Below are positions 34,190 through 44,639 of a stretch of DNA of 64,000 bases, in pieces. Position 1 is the first letter of the stretch. Every line of letters starts with the position of its first letter. The notes under the pieces were generated by a model that did no database searches, was not told the origin of the DNA, and saw nothing but the letters and a program-made list of their open reading frames with translations. Origin of the DNA: Bettongia penicillata ogilbyi (taxonomy: Eukaryota; Chordata; Mammalia; Diprotodontia; Potoroidae); NCBI GenBank assembly GCA_023548195.1, contig JAJHZJ010000028.1, positions 824,001 through 888,000 on the forward strand. Reading direction: 5' to 3'. Both the position numbers and the translations under genes were made by a program.

Positions 34190-34300
34190 CTTTCTTTCCC
34201 CATTAGAATGTAAATGCCTAGATTGTCAGAACTGTCTTGCTTATGAGTATTTGTATCTCCACTGCTTGCCACTTGGTGAGTGTTCTATCAGACCCTCTGC
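34190..34300 (+). repeat. L2-type 3' end relic
   Basis: 'ccccattagaatgtaaatgc', 'ttgtcagaactgtcttgctt' and 'tttgtatctccactgcttgc' in canonical order. A second relic of the same kind is at 34485-34590 ('gattgtaaattccttcaaaa'). Confidence 0.75.
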
Positions 34301-34309
34301 TGTCTGTCC

Positions 34310-34405
34310 ATCTCACTCTGTCTGTATCTGTCTCTGTGTCTCTGTCTCTCTGTGTCTCTGTCTGTCTCTGTGTCTATCTGTCTCCTTTACTCTGTCTCTA
34401 TCTGT
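34310..34405. repeat. (TCTG/TCTC)n simple repeat
   Basis: The tctgtctctgtgtctctg run explains the SLCLCLSLCL stretch of the 125-codon frame at 34065-34442. Confidence 0.9.
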
Positions 34406-34591
34406 CCCAGCCATAAACTATTTATATACCCTAGGCCCTTAATTATATACTAATTCATAGCATAGTTAACTATGTTTATGTCTACCCCCCCTTTAGATTG
34501 TAAATTCCTTCAAAACAAGATTCTTTTGTTCACCTTCCCATCTCAAGAGCTTAATACAATACCTAGCTACCAAGCTACTTTATATTTGGAG

Positions 34592-34664
34592 GGAGGGAGG
34601 GAGGAAGAGAAAGACAGGGAGAGACAAAAAGAGAGAAAGTTCCTCTTAATAACGAAGTAGAGGG

Positions 34665-34702
<38 letters not shown>
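34592..34702. repeat. Purine tract then (AC)n
   Basis: GGGA/GAGA-rich purine run to 34640 and a pure (AC)n at 34666-34700. From 34705 to 35040 nothing is recognised. Confidence 0.9.
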
Positions 34703-35044
34703 TGTCAGATGTAGTTGACATAACTCAGCTTTTCTATTTTATAAGAGTGTATGGAGGATAAAAGTTAAATGGGAAATGAGAGACATTTTTGTAAAGCATC
34801 AGTAAAATATTTTTAAAGAAAAACAGTTTTTTAATTGAACAATTCAATAGATAGCACAAAGTAGTACATAATTAATTACCATATAAGTGGCTCCGACAGT
34901 AAGTACTAGAATAATATTGCACATAAAAGAAACATTTTAGTGAATTGCAAGCTGAATTAACTGTGAGATAAGGCAGCCAGAAATGCTATTGTAATCTTAG
35001 GCTAACTTCAGTGATGTATTCCAGAGCAAAGAATGTGATGGCCC

Positions 35045-35375
35045 CATTATAATCTATGCTTCACAACTTAGGGGCAAGTAGGTGGTGCAGTGGATAGAGC
35101 ACCAGTGAAGGAGTCAGGAGGACCTGAGTTCAAATCTCACCTCAGACACCTGACACTCACTAGCTGTGTGACCTTAGGCAAGTCACTTAATCCCAGTTGC
35201 CTCATCCTGGGTCATCTCTAGTCATCCTGATGAATATCTGGTCACTGGATTCAGATGGCTCCTGAGGAGAAGTGAGGCTGGTGACCTGCACAGCCCTCGC
35301 TCACTCAAAACAAAGTCAAGTGCAAGTCATGTCATTATTTCTCTGATGACCTTCAGCAACGAAAGATGAAAACAC
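35045..35375 (+). mobile_element. Compound MIR-RTE SINE, WSINE1-like (plus)
   Basis: The cleanest sense copy: 'ggtggtgcagtggatagagc', 'ggaggacctgagttcaaatc', 'gctgtgtgaccttaggcaag', then the specific part 'gaagtgaggctggtgacctg' and 'aaaacaaagtcaagtgcaag', ending in the RTE-like tail 'tctctgatgac..cagcaacgaaagatgaa'. Confidence 0.8.
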
Positions 35376-35449
35376 ACTCTTCATATCTACATGTTTTAAT
35401 GCTATATTTGAAAAAGATTGTTTGAAATCTAGAGAGCATCCAGAGGATA

Positions 35450-35580
35450 GTAATTACAATGAGTCAAGACCAGAGGTAGGTAGGAGCTTAAGGTACATCT
35501 AGTGCAATGGTCTCATTTTACAGATGGAGAAATTGAAACCCCAGAGATATGAAGTGACTTCCCCAAGGTAAGACTATGAA
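35450..35580 (-). repeat. MIR relic
   Basis: 'ctcattttacagatggagaa' and 'gtgacttccccaaggtaaga' are the reversed MIR core. Confidence 0.7.
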
Positions 35581-35599
35581 TACATAAGTATGAATATAC

Positions 35600-35765
35600 A
35601 AAACATACAATAAATAGGAGGTAATTTTTTGAAGGGAAGAAACTAGCAGCTGGGGAAATCAAGAAAGACCTCACATAAAAGGCAAAGCTTAAGCTGAAGT
35701 TTGAAAAAACCTGAAGGACTGTAGGAAGCAAAATTCAGGATGGAATGTTTTCCAGGAAACAGAAC
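35600..35765 (+). repeat. L2-internal relic
   Basis: 'aatcaagaaagacctcacat' and 'agcttaagctgaagtttgaa' match the common 'aggcctcctgaaggagatgacatttgagctgaaacttgaagg' part of an ancient LINE2-class repeat. The interval 35766-36150 is unassigned. Confidence 0.5.
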
Positions 35766-36150
35766 AGCTACTTGCCAGTACATGAAAATGGGAGTTAGAT
35801 ATCATATATTATGATATTATGTATTTTTGATCCAAAGTATAACACAGATAATGGCTAGTACTGGTAATGGCTTTATTCTGGGCTCTCCAAGCAAGAAGAC
35901 ATTTTGGCTTACCATATTACCAAATAATAATAATATGCCATACAATTAGATTTGTTTGTCTTGGCCTTTGAAAGTAGCACTGAGAACAAGAGGCAAAAGT
36001 TACAGAGAAACTGAACGTACGGGAAAATTTCTTAGTAATTGGAGCAACCCCAAAGGAAATTATCTTGCACTGGGTAGTAGAATTCTCTGGTGATCACTTT
36101 ACGCTTATAATATAGAAAGGATGCTTGCTCTGGTAGCAATTGGACTCGAT

Positions 36151-36382
36151 CAATAGTTTTCAAAGTATGGGCCAGGTACCCCTGCTTATTCATGATATGC
36201 TTTCAGGAGGTCCATGAGGTCAAAACTATTTTTATAATAATATTAAGATATTTTAAAGTCTAATATGTTCAATATTAATAAATGTAACTCACATAAACAA
36301 AAGTTCTTTGAGGTAGAGAATATCTCAATAAATTTTAAAGAGTATAAAAGCATCCTAAGACCAAAAAGTTTGAAAACTGCTA
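36151..36382. mobile_element. Nonautonomous hAT-type DNA transposon
   Basis: About 232 bp with terminal inverted repeats: left 'caatagttttcaaagtatgg', right 'aaaagtttgaaaactgcta'. The internal 'gaggtccatgaggtcaaaac' followed by 'tatttttataataatattaa' is familiar from ancient hAT-family elements of mammals. The 8-bp flanks gactcgat (36143-36150) and aactagat (36383-36390) agree at six of eight positions, as expected for a decayed hAT target-site duplication. It seems to sit in or next to a CORE-SINE 3' tail (36383-36430). Confidence 0.7.
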
Positions 36383-36599
36383 AACTAGATGATCTCTGAA
36401 GTACATTCAAGCTCAGAGAGTCTGTGATTCTCAGTAAGTGATAGATCTGAGCTAGAGCTTTGAAAAGTAAGAGAGATTCATAACAGGAGATGAGTGGGCA
36501 AAGAGAAGAGTAGAACTGAGGCTGAGCAAAGACAAAGGGAGGAATGAGAAGTACAGAGAGATGCTGAGGTCTTTTCAATTCTAAAATTCTGTGATCCTA

Positions 36600-37465
36600 A
36601 ACATTAAACAAGTCTTTGCTGTACAATGTGTTCACCATCAAGCTACAATTCTCAGATTATGCTGGAATTTTTCCAAATTAATATATACATGAAGAGGAAT
36701 TCTAATGTGGGATTTCCTACCATCTCAGTGAACTCTACTTACTAAATTAGACAACTCTGCCCTGCTGGAAAACTGAAGAATTTTTTTATTTTTTAGTTAA
36801 AAGTGTCAATTCCCAAAACCTCAGAAACTTGGCTTTGAAATCACCTTTGGATTAGCCATTATTTGCATACATATGATATTAACTATGTTTCCCACCCTTA
36901 GGAAAAACAAAGTTTATAGCATTAAACAACCTCATATTACTAGTAATATAATTTATAGCCCATTTCGAGCACAGTAAAGGCTACAATGTTATAATTGTCA
37001 CTTCTGGGGTTTAGATATCTGCCAAAGGATTTATTTTGTATTCCCAAATGTAATTTTAGGGCAGCATTTCAGAATTTATTTGCTTTATGTCATGTTGTTT
37101 AAAAGTTGCTTAGTTTGAGGCTATCCGTGGACTTGGCTACAAATTCCAATAGTCCAAATCTGTCCCGATCTTGCCTTGTGCTTCTCATAAATATTTCAAG
37201 CTTTATAGTTTAACTCCTTGTATTCATTTTCTTCCAATTAGAGTTTCATCCTTTGTCTTTTAACTAACAGTTAATAATACCATTTTAAAGTAATTTTAAG
37301 TGACACCATTTTAAAAGACAAAGAGAGAAATTTGAAAAGAAGGCATACTTAGTACATTTTTAATTAACACAACTCTGTTGGTGGATAAGGGTAATGAAAG
37401 TTAATTTTTAATGCTTATTTAAAGTAATAAGAAATTTTGTATAAGTGTATTATAATCTAAAAAGC
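36600..37465. other. Non-repetitive AT-rich block, possible conserved noncoding element
   Basis: No SINE/LINE signatures. The stretch 36830-37120 has evenly mixed unique sequence with octamer-like 'attatttgcatacatatgat' (36857-36880). Candidate only. Confidence 0.25.
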
Positions 37466-37469
37466 CTTT

Positions 37470-37570
37470 ACTCACTATAATTCATTTTATACTCAAGAAA
37501 ACCTGATCAAATAGGTAAAGAAGCTACTATTATTGCCATTTTACAGAGAAGAAAACTGAGGCTGACCAGT
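37470..37570 (-). repeat. MIR relic (short)
   Basis: 'attgccattttacagagaag' and 'aaaactgaggctgaccagtg'. The interval 37571-37870 is unassigned. Confidence 0.6.
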
Positions 37571-37871
37571 GGTCAATTTATCTGTGCCCCAGACAAGTCT
37601 GAGATAAAGGTTTTCATTAATTCCAGGGGTTTCTTGGCTTGCTCATCATAAACTCTCTTGGCTACAGTCATATTCATGCCAGAGATGTTTAAGTTGGGGC
37701 AATATTCTTTTCAAACAGTTTTCAGGCTTTGCCTTTCAAGTTGTAGGATTGAGAATGAGTGGCCTCCATCACTTGTGTTGTGCATTGGAAGAAATGAGTC
37801 AGGTTCCAACTTTTGTTCACTGTAGAGGAAGAGTTCATGGAAAGCTGCCCATAATGAAGAAAGCACAGGTC

Positions 37872-37935
37872 AATAAAAAATAAAAATAAAAAATAAAATA
37901 AAATAATAAATATATATATATAAATAAATATAATA
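37872..37935. repeat. (AAAAT)n / (AT)n tract
   Basis: A-rich run with repeated aaaataaaa units and tatatatata. The minus-strand frame at 37835-38020 reads through it. Confidence 0.9.
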
Positions 37936-37964
37936 AAAATATCTTATTGCAAGTAGGTAAATTT

Positions 37965-38195
37965 GATATGAGTGCTAGGCAGTGCAGTGGAGAGAGTGCC
38001 AGGCCTGGAGTCAGAAACATTCATGTTCCTGAATTCAAAGCTAATCTCAGACTCTTATTTGCTGTGTCACCCTAGGCAAGTCACTTAACCCTGTTTATTT
38101 CAGTGTTCTCATCTGTAAAATGAATTGGAGAAAGAAATGGCAAACAACTCCAGCATCTTTGAAAAGAAAGCTTCAAATTAAAATTACTGAATAAC
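37965..38195 (+). repeat. Mar1-type CORE-SINE
   Basis: 'aggcagtgcagtggagagag', 'ggcctggagtcagaaacatt', 'caccctaggcaagtcactta' and 'ttctcatctgtaaaatgaat'. Confidence 0.85.
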
Positions 38196-38510
38196 AACAT
38201 GTGCCATACACTTTGTTAAGCCTATAAAGAATGACCAAAAATATGGAGCCTCTCTTCAAGAAACAAAGAAATTAAGCATTTATTAAGTGCTTGCTGTGAT
38301 ACATACCCTGCTAAGCTCTGAGGGTACAAAGAATGATGAAAACATGGCCTCTCTGTTCAAGGAATAATTGAATAAATAAATTAATAATTTATTAAACTCT
38401 TACTTTATTAAAAGCACTGTGCTAAGCAGAGGGAACATAAACAGGAAATTAATGCAAGCCTTGCTCTCAAGGGGTTTACATTCTAATCAGACAAATAAAA
38501 CATGAAGGTT
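38196..38510 (+). repeat. Three head-to-tail copies of an ancient L2-type unit
   Basis: Three successive diverged versions of the same ~100-bp motif. Each has a 'tttattaa..ctgtgctaag..acataaa' part, then 'gcctctctt/ctcaagg'. Approximate copies: 38196-38262, 38270-38368 and 38372-38508. The third is most complete, with 'aagcactgtgctaagcagag' and 'ctctcaaggggtttacattc'. Confidence 0.65.
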
Positions 38511-38984
38511 TCAACTTCAAGTTGGATAGAAAAGTTCCCTTGTTCTTGGGATATAGTAGCAAAGTAAATAGTATTGCCTCTTCTTTGATGTCATTTTCAC
38601 TGATAAAAATCCTATCAATTTTTGATTATTGTGTGATTCAACCATGGGAAGGAATTTACAGTTAGTAAGGATGCCAAGTCCAGGTCCAGAACTCTATCCT
38701 CTATACCGTCTAGCTATTCCTATGCCTTTTCACATGCAGAAATCACAAGACAACACTAAAGGAAAAGAGTATCTTTTCCAAATTTTGTAGAAAACGTGTG
38801 TATGTTTAAGTGAAATTTAAGGGTAGAAAATTTTCTTGCACTGAGAATTCATAAAGAATTACTTTTATTCCAGAAATCTTGAATGGGAGAATGGGAGGTA
38901 AATTGTCCAAGACCATGAAAATCAGTTTACTAGTGATAAAATGCAACAGTGAAGAGGCAACCTGGTGGAAAGAGATAGTATGTA

Positions 38985-39210
38985 ACATTGGGTAAATCAC
39001 TGGGCCTGGAATCAAGAAACATGAAACTGAATCAGGCATCCAACTTTTACTAGTTATGTGACCTTGGCCATATCACTTTACCTCTAGACCTCATCTGTAA
39101 AATGCAGTTAATGATATTTGGCCTGTCAACCTCACAAGGTTGATTAGAAAGTAAGACACTTTGTAAAGCTTAATATGATACACAGATGAGTCATTATTAT
39201 ATTAAACTGC
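38985..39210 (+). repeat. CORE-SINE relic
   Basis: 'atcactgggcctggaatcaa', 'ttagttatgtgaccttggcc' and 'ccttggccatatcactttac' with a MIR-like 3' part. A short minus-strand SINE 5' end is at 38650-38735. Confidence 0.7.
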
Positions 39211-39349
39211 CTGACAAACCAATCTGAACTACGAAATTATTCATGCATTAATTTATTCATTCACATTTACACTAAAGTATAGGAATCACTATTATTAGAC
39301 ACTTAGGAACAAAGATGTTTCAAAATAAAGGAGGGTATAACGAAGTGGA

Positions 39350-39610
39350 AAGGGGAAAGGATTTCTTCCTGAGATCAGCAAGGAACGTCTCTTGGAGAAA
39401 ATGTCATTTAAGTTGAACCTTGAAGGATGGTCAGGATAGTGATAGAAAGAAGAGGGAACCCATTCTAGGTGCTAGACTTGAGTGAAAAATGGAGGTAGGG
39501 AGGCCCAAGATATATGTGACATACTAAATGGTCCAGTTTGGAGGCCTTAGAGCGTTTATCTAGAGAACAGGCAAGCTGTAGAGGATAAGGAGGGGCCTCC
39601 TTGGTTACTT
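39350..39610 (+). repeat. L2 relic, part 1 of a SINE-interrupted copy
   Basis: 'cgtctcttggagaaaatgtc', 'atttaagttgaaccttgaag' and 'cattctaggtgctagacttg' match the L2-internal 'aggcctc..gacatttgagctgaaccttgaagga..attcca' region. The copy appears to continue at 40320-40521 and 40845-40910. Confidence 0.6.
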
Positions 39611-39614
39611 AGTG

Positions 39615-40310
39615 CAGCATACTCTACAGGCAAATGGCTGATACAATAAGTAGATTGGGGCTTGGAGTTAAGAAAGCCTGAGTGCAAATTTGTTCTCAGA
39701 CACTTACAACTTAAATTGCCAGTTTCCTCTTCTGTAAAATGGGGATGATAATAGAACCTAAATTAAATCAGACAATAATAGTAAAGTGCTTAGCACAGTG
39801 CCTAACACGCAGTATGTTGTGTGTAAAAATATTGGTTATTATTATATTTAACTCTCCAGTCTGGGCATAATTCCAGATCAGAAACATAATATTTTAGGAA
39901 GGAAACATGATGCAAGGGAAGAAGTAACCAAACTGAAATCAGAGCACCTAATTGCTGATAATAGATCACATATAGCATTGATGTTTTCTTGTAAAGTTTA
40001 CAAAGTTCTCTGCCTACACTCGCTCATTTTGACCCTTGCAGCAACTGGTTCAGGTAAGTGCTATTTTCCTCCCTATGTTGTAAATGAGAAAAATGAGGCC
40101 GGTGGAGGTTAAATGACTTAGGCAGGTTTCAAACTAAGAATCTTCCTAACTAAAGTGCATACATTGCTCTACTCACTGCCCCATCTTAGTTTTATATCTT
40201 CGTTCCATCATTTATGTGACTTTGGGAAGCTTACTACCCCTCTTGTGGCCCTCAGTTTCTTTATCAATAGAGTGAGGCAATTGAACTGAACCTTTAGGGT
40301 CCATGTTCAT
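39615..40310. repeat. SINE cluster (three MIR/CORE-SINE relics)
   Basis: Plus-strand copy at 39640-39850 ('ttcctcttctgtaaaatggg', 'gtgcttagcacagtgcctaa'). Minus-strand copy at about 39990-40185 ('gttaaatgacttaggcaggt'). A short plus-strand piece at 40190-40310 ('tatgtgactttgggaagctt'). Confidence 0.7.
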
Positions 40311-40319
40311 CCTAAATAT

Positions 40320-40521
40320 GTGAAAGGAAGACTGGGCTCATATTTTAAAGGGTCAAGTTTGGATTCTTTTTGGGTCGATAAAGTGAGTGGGATTAGAGGA
40401 CTATTAATTTATGAGGAGGAAAGAGATCAGATCAGAGCCAGGCTTTAGGAAAACCTATCTGATAGCAGTGAACGAGATGAATGAGAAAGGAGAGAGCAAA
40501 GGAAGTCTTGGAGGCAGCGAG
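40320..40521 (+). repeat. L2 relic, part 2
   Basis: 'gatcagatcagagccaggct', 'ttaggaaaacctatctgata' and 'gtcttggaggcagcgag' continue the L2 text. The WSINE1-like SINE is inserted within the last block. Confidence 0.6.
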
Positions 40522-40832
40522 GCATGTTTGTCGTTTGCTGCTAAGAAGACCATGCCATCAGAGAAATAATGACATGACTTAGCCTTGACTTTGTTTTGAG
40601 TGAGGGAGGGCTATGGAGGTCACCAGCCTCACTTCTCCTCCAGAGCCAAATGAACCCAGTGACCAGATATTCATCAGGATGACTGGAGATGACCCAGGAT
40701 GAGGCAATTGGGGTTAAGTGACTTGCCCAAAGTCACACAGCTAGTGAGTGTCAAGGGTCCAAGTAAAGATTTGAACTCAGGTCCTCCTGACTCCTGCACT
40801 GGTGCTCTATCCACTGCACCCCCAGCTAAGGA
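40522..40832 (-). mobile_element. Compound MIR-RTE SINE, WSINE1-like, with TSD
   Basis: A minus-strand copy: 'agaagaccatgccatcagag', 'gagtgagggagggctatgga', 'gaggcaattggggttaagtg', 'gtcacacagctagtgagtgt' and 'ctctatccactgcacccc'. It is flanked by 12-bp direct repeats, ggaggcagcgag (40510-40521) and ggaggcagggag (40833-40844). L2 sequence resumes after the right repeat ('gagatcagttagaaggatga'). Confidence 0.9.
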
Positions 40833-40844
40833 GGAGGCAGGGAG

Positions 40845-40910
40845 ATCAGTTAGAAGGATGAGTAGAGATAATAACAAGAATTAGAGCTGTGGTCATAAGA
40901 ATGGAAAGGA
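40845..40910 (+). repeat. L2 relic, part 3
   Basis: 'tcagttagaaggatgagtag' onward matches the L2 'gaccagttaggaggctattg..' continuation. The 61-codon frame at 40699-40884 spans SINE and L2, and is not a gene. Confidence 0.55.
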
Positions 40911-41759
40911 GCTATCTGGACCCAAAGCATCCAGCACAATCCAGTGCTTTTAGCCTAGAAGGAGCTCACTCATTACTTATTGAGTAAATGCCCTCATTGC
41001 CCCAGATCAGAATTGCTGCTTGCCATATCAGCTAATTTTCTGTTGCTGTTTCTGAGCCTAGAACAGGAATTTGAAGTGTAATAAATGTCTACCCCTCAAA
41101 TCAAGGTGTCCTATTCAACCTTGTGATGCCTGTAGGTTTAAAAAAAATCTCAGAACCTCTGGTCATGGGGAAAAAAATGTGATAAGTTGATGTTGGAAGA
41201 TTAATCACTTTTGTGTTTTTTAACTGAACCTTCAAAATGCAGTGCAGTGTGTTGTTGGCATTTCCACCCACCCCCTCCCTGTCAAAGTAGTTAAAAATAA
41301 CTGAAGGAAGAAAACCAGGAAGGGCTTGAATTTAAGTGGGAGGGAATGTGAAGTATTTTTTACAAGGAAGGACAGTAGAAAGGTAGGAGCAAGGTGAAAG
41401 AATGAACTTATGTCTTGATAAGTTGTCAAGATTTTATTTCCCTGGAGTAGCACACAAGGACACTAGTACTGTAAGCTCTAACTTGAGAATCCTAACCCTA
41501 GAATACATATTCACCAAAAGAACACAGGTTTTTCTAAACTCTGAAATGATCCCATCTTGCCTCTATAGGGCCACTGGGAGAAGGTTTTACAGGTGGCAAG
41601 GCTATCATAAATGAACATCGAACTGGAAACACCACAATTAATTCAATAATTGTTTTTTATGAAGAGCTTTCTGAAGCCAATACTCAGTGAAATGGGCCCC
41701 AGTAGTGCTCTAGCATTCACAATGTCACTTCTACTGGAGAGAAGAATGTAAATCTGGTA
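40911..41759. other. No recognisable feature
   Basis: Mixed-composition unique-looking sequence. Short chance frames at 41232-41453 and 41402-41614 have no support. Confidence 0.5.
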
Positions 41760-42430
41760 ACCATTTACAGATGTTTTCGTTTAATATCTTTAATCCAAAA
41801 GTTCTGACACAATGAGGCCACCCTGGAATTTCTCAATGGCAGGGCCTCTGTGTAGCCCCACCATGCAACAAGTAGCAAATCCTTATTAATCCCTTTGGCA
41901 TTCACTGCAGTGACATTAATCATGTCAGGCTCTTTGGGCATTAATATGGATGGCATGTGTAACTCCATGGGAATCCCATTAGAATTTAAGCAAAACAGGA
42001 AGAAAACTTATACGATTTGAAATGTGCATCCATTTGACTAAATTATAAATCAGAATTTCACTGTAAGCATTTACCCATCCCATATTAATTTGCTCACTCA
42101 ACTTAATAGTCCAAATAGAATGTTCTAATGTGAGTACCACATGTGAAACAGACCTGCTTTGACAATTTACCTTCATTCTGTATAAGCCAATGTAGTTAGG
42201 AACATGGTGGCTGATAATGAAGGGTTTATCAATTAATTTTTAATCATGTACTCATTTCTATGGCATTAAAAATATATATACATGGTGAAGACGACTGTAT
42301 CACGGATTAGCTTCCACAAAAAACTCTGCAACAGGAGAGTTGCTGCTCCTTTACTGACAAAATTCTCCTTGGCTCTGAGTTTCCATTGACTTACAATGCT
42401 TGATCCCATAGCACCAATATAGTCAATGGT
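41760..42430. other. Non-repetitive block, possible conserved noncoding element
   Basis: About 650 bp of unique-looking sequence with many ATTA/TTAAT cores (41883-41960: 'ccttattaatccctttggca', 'gacattaatcatgtcaggct', 'ttaatatggatggcatg'). The texture is typical of developmental noncoding elements, but conservation cannot be assessed here. The minus-strand frames at 41765-42176 lack recognisable motifs. Confidence 0.35.
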
Positions 42431-42652
42431 TTCTTCATGGCCTAAAGGGGTGAATACAGTTATCTAAGTGAATAAATAACTATAAGAGAGGTAGTTTAGG
42501 AACTTAGGAGAAGTAAGTGTACATATTTTATTCTGTCAAGTGTGGGTAGGGAAGATCTTGGAAATGTGACATTAGGATGCCTTATGATATAAGGAAAGAT
42601 ATAGTAGCCAAATTTCTGGTTCAAGTCATATATTATGTTATTGAAGGAAATG

Positions 42653-42672
42653 CGTGTGTGTGTGTGTGTATT
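42653..42672. repeat. Short (GT)n run
   Basis: gtgtgtgtgtgtgt just upstream of the pyrimidine tract at 42683. Confidence 0.8.
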
Positions 42673-42711
42673 TTAATGAATTACATTTCTTCCTTTCTCA
42701 TTTCTACTTAG

Positions 42712-43045
42712 GTCCTGTTCCTATGTCCTATCCACTCATGGACATGGCCCTGAGTTCTCAACAGCTATGCTTTGATACATATAATACAATACATACAGTA
42801 CAAGCTTTGGATGGTCCATTGAACTGCAAAGACTTTACATATCAGCCTGGTGACAAACTTTATCAACTATCAGAGTATTAAATTAGGAGAGGGACATCTC
42901 AAGTTTGGCTGAACGGTGATAGATTTTTTTTTTAGTTTAAGCAATAAGGTCATCTGGCAAGGCATCTATTTTAAGGTACTCTGAGTTGGTTCACCCACAG
43001 TGATGAAATAATTTACTCTTGAAGCAACTGCATTGAATAAATCAC
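42712..43045 (+). other. Possible 3'-terminal exon (weak)
   Basis: A good acceptor-like site precedes it: the pyrimidine-rich 'cttcctttctcatttctact' and TAG ending at 42711. From 42712 the frame reads GPVPMSYPLMDMALSSQQ... through ...PGDKLYQLSEY and stops at 42881, with AATAAA at 43036-43041. I recognise no protein family. I see no repeat signature in this segment. It could equally be chance or part of a noncoding transcript. Confidence 0.2.
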
Positions 43046-43194
43046 ACACCTGGGCACAACTTCCACCAGGGTAAACATTTCTCTAGAACCTGGGAGAGGA
43101 AGAATATTGTAAATGGATTTAGGCACAACTGATTGGATTCATTTAACTATACCCATTGTACCCATTTCCAAACTGAGGGAAATGCTTCAAGTTT

Positions 43195-43500
43195 CTTTCC
43201 TTATGAAACCTAGCCAGAAAAAGTAATAGAAATAATAGTTATCATTTATATAGTAAACTTTAAGGTTTGCAGAACACTTTACATTTTATCACATTTGGCC
43301 TTTTCAATTTATCACATTTTACCTGTTATGTAAGCACTCTAAAATTCCCATTTTATAGATGAGGAAACCAAGGCAGACAGAGGTTAATTGACTTGCCTAA
43401 GTCCACACCTTCAGTAAATGTCTGAGCCACAGTTTGTACTCAGATCTTGCTAGCTCCAAGTCCAGTGCTCTACACACTTTGACATCTAGCTGCCTCCCCT
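43195..43500 (-). repeat. CORE-SINE/MIR, minus strand
   Basis: 'aacactttacattttatcac', 'atgaggaaaccaaggcagac', 'gacttgcctaagtccacacc' and 'cacactttgacatctagctgcc'. An extra local duplication (atttatcacatttt) lies at 43285-43320. Confidence 0.8.
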
Positions 43501-43654
43501 TAAAATGAGTACCAGTGTCCAGATTCCCAATGCATTTATGCAGTGTAAGCTGTGTTTTGTTTTTGTATGTGGAAGACATAGTAAACTCTACAATACTATA
43601 ATGCAATGCTGTATTGATATGACTTCATTGGTTCCTCACTGGTAAACAATGAAA

Positions 43655-43915
43655 TAAGAGCAACTTAGAATCAGCTAAATGACATAGAGGATAGAGAGAT
43701 GGACCTCGAATCAGAAAGATGTGGGTTCAAATTTGGATTCAAATACTTAATAACTCGGTGACCTTAGATAAGTTGCTTCTGTTTCCTTAATTGTAAAGCA
43801 ATGATAATAAATGCCAACTTCACAGGGTTATTATGGAAATTGAATGAGAGAATATTTGAAAAGTGCTTAGCACAGTGACTGGCACATAGTAGGTATTTAA
43901 TAAATACTTTTTCCT
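43655..43915 (+). repeat. CORE-SINE, plus strand
   Basis: 'gatagagagatggacctcga', 'gtgggttcaaatttggattc' and 'gtgcttagcacagtgactgg', then 'tttaataaatac' at the end. Confidence 0.8.
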
Positions 43916-43919
43916 TCCT

Positions 43920-44030
43920 TTTCACACATAGTTTATCATTTAAGATCCTCTACAGTCTTATCTCCCACTACAAGCATACCATCCCTACACTACTCCAGTG
44001 AGTTAATGAATACAGGAATGAAGATAGTCT
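43920..44030 (+). repeat. L2 3' coding-end relic
   Basis: 'tttaagatcctctacagtct' and 'ctcccactacaagcatacca' match the L2 C-terminal region. The interval 44031-44430 has nothing recognisable. Confidence 0.5.
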
Positions 44031-44436
44031 CTACAACAACACAAATGACAACTCACTCATACCTGCCTATTCTGTGAAATTCTTGTTTTTGTCCTCCCAC
44101 AAATCTACCATGGAGGTCCATCCAATGGGTTAAGGACTTTCTTCTAGCTTTCTTTATATGCAGGGAAGATACCAGTAGAGCACCTGGTCTCCATTCATTT
44201 TTGCTATGGGAAAAATTAATCTTTCTTTTATTTTTCCCAGTCACACATTTCACTGATTATGTGTTTTACCCTGATTCTCCTATGTAATTTCTTATTTTCC
44301 ATGTGTGAAAACTTTCTCATATCTATTATATTCTTCTTTATTATCTTTTAGGAATTGCTTAACATTAGTTCACAGAAACTGTGAAAAATATTTCAGTCCA
44401 TTTAGCAAATGACCAATGAACAATTATTAATCATTA

Positions 44437-44610
44437 TTTGCTAGGCAGTGGTGCAGTGGATAGACTATCTTGGCATGCAATAAAGAAGATTAATCTACCT
44501 GAGTTCAAAGCTGGCCTTAGACACTAAATGTGTGACTCTGGGCAAGTCACTTAATCCTGTTTGCCTCAGTTTCCTCATCTAATGGGATAGACAACAAACA
44601 CATGTAATCC
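44437..44610 (+). repeat. Mar1-type CORE-SINE (partial)
   Basis: 'ctaggcagtggtgcagtgga', 'taatctacctgagttcaaag' and 'gtgactctgggcaagtcact'. Confidence 0.85.
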
Positions 44611-44639
44611 ATATACCAAATGAATCCCACGTTAACTGG

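Noticed and set aside
35045..35120. tRNA-like promoter boxes (GGTTCAAATC-type words)
   Set aside because: They belong to SINE bodies derived from MIR. No cloverleaf with an anticodon arm could be built, so no tRNA gene is called.
44053..44253. 66-codon minus-strand frame
   Set aside because: Short, with no family resemblance and no splice or promoter context; expected by chance in this length of sequence.
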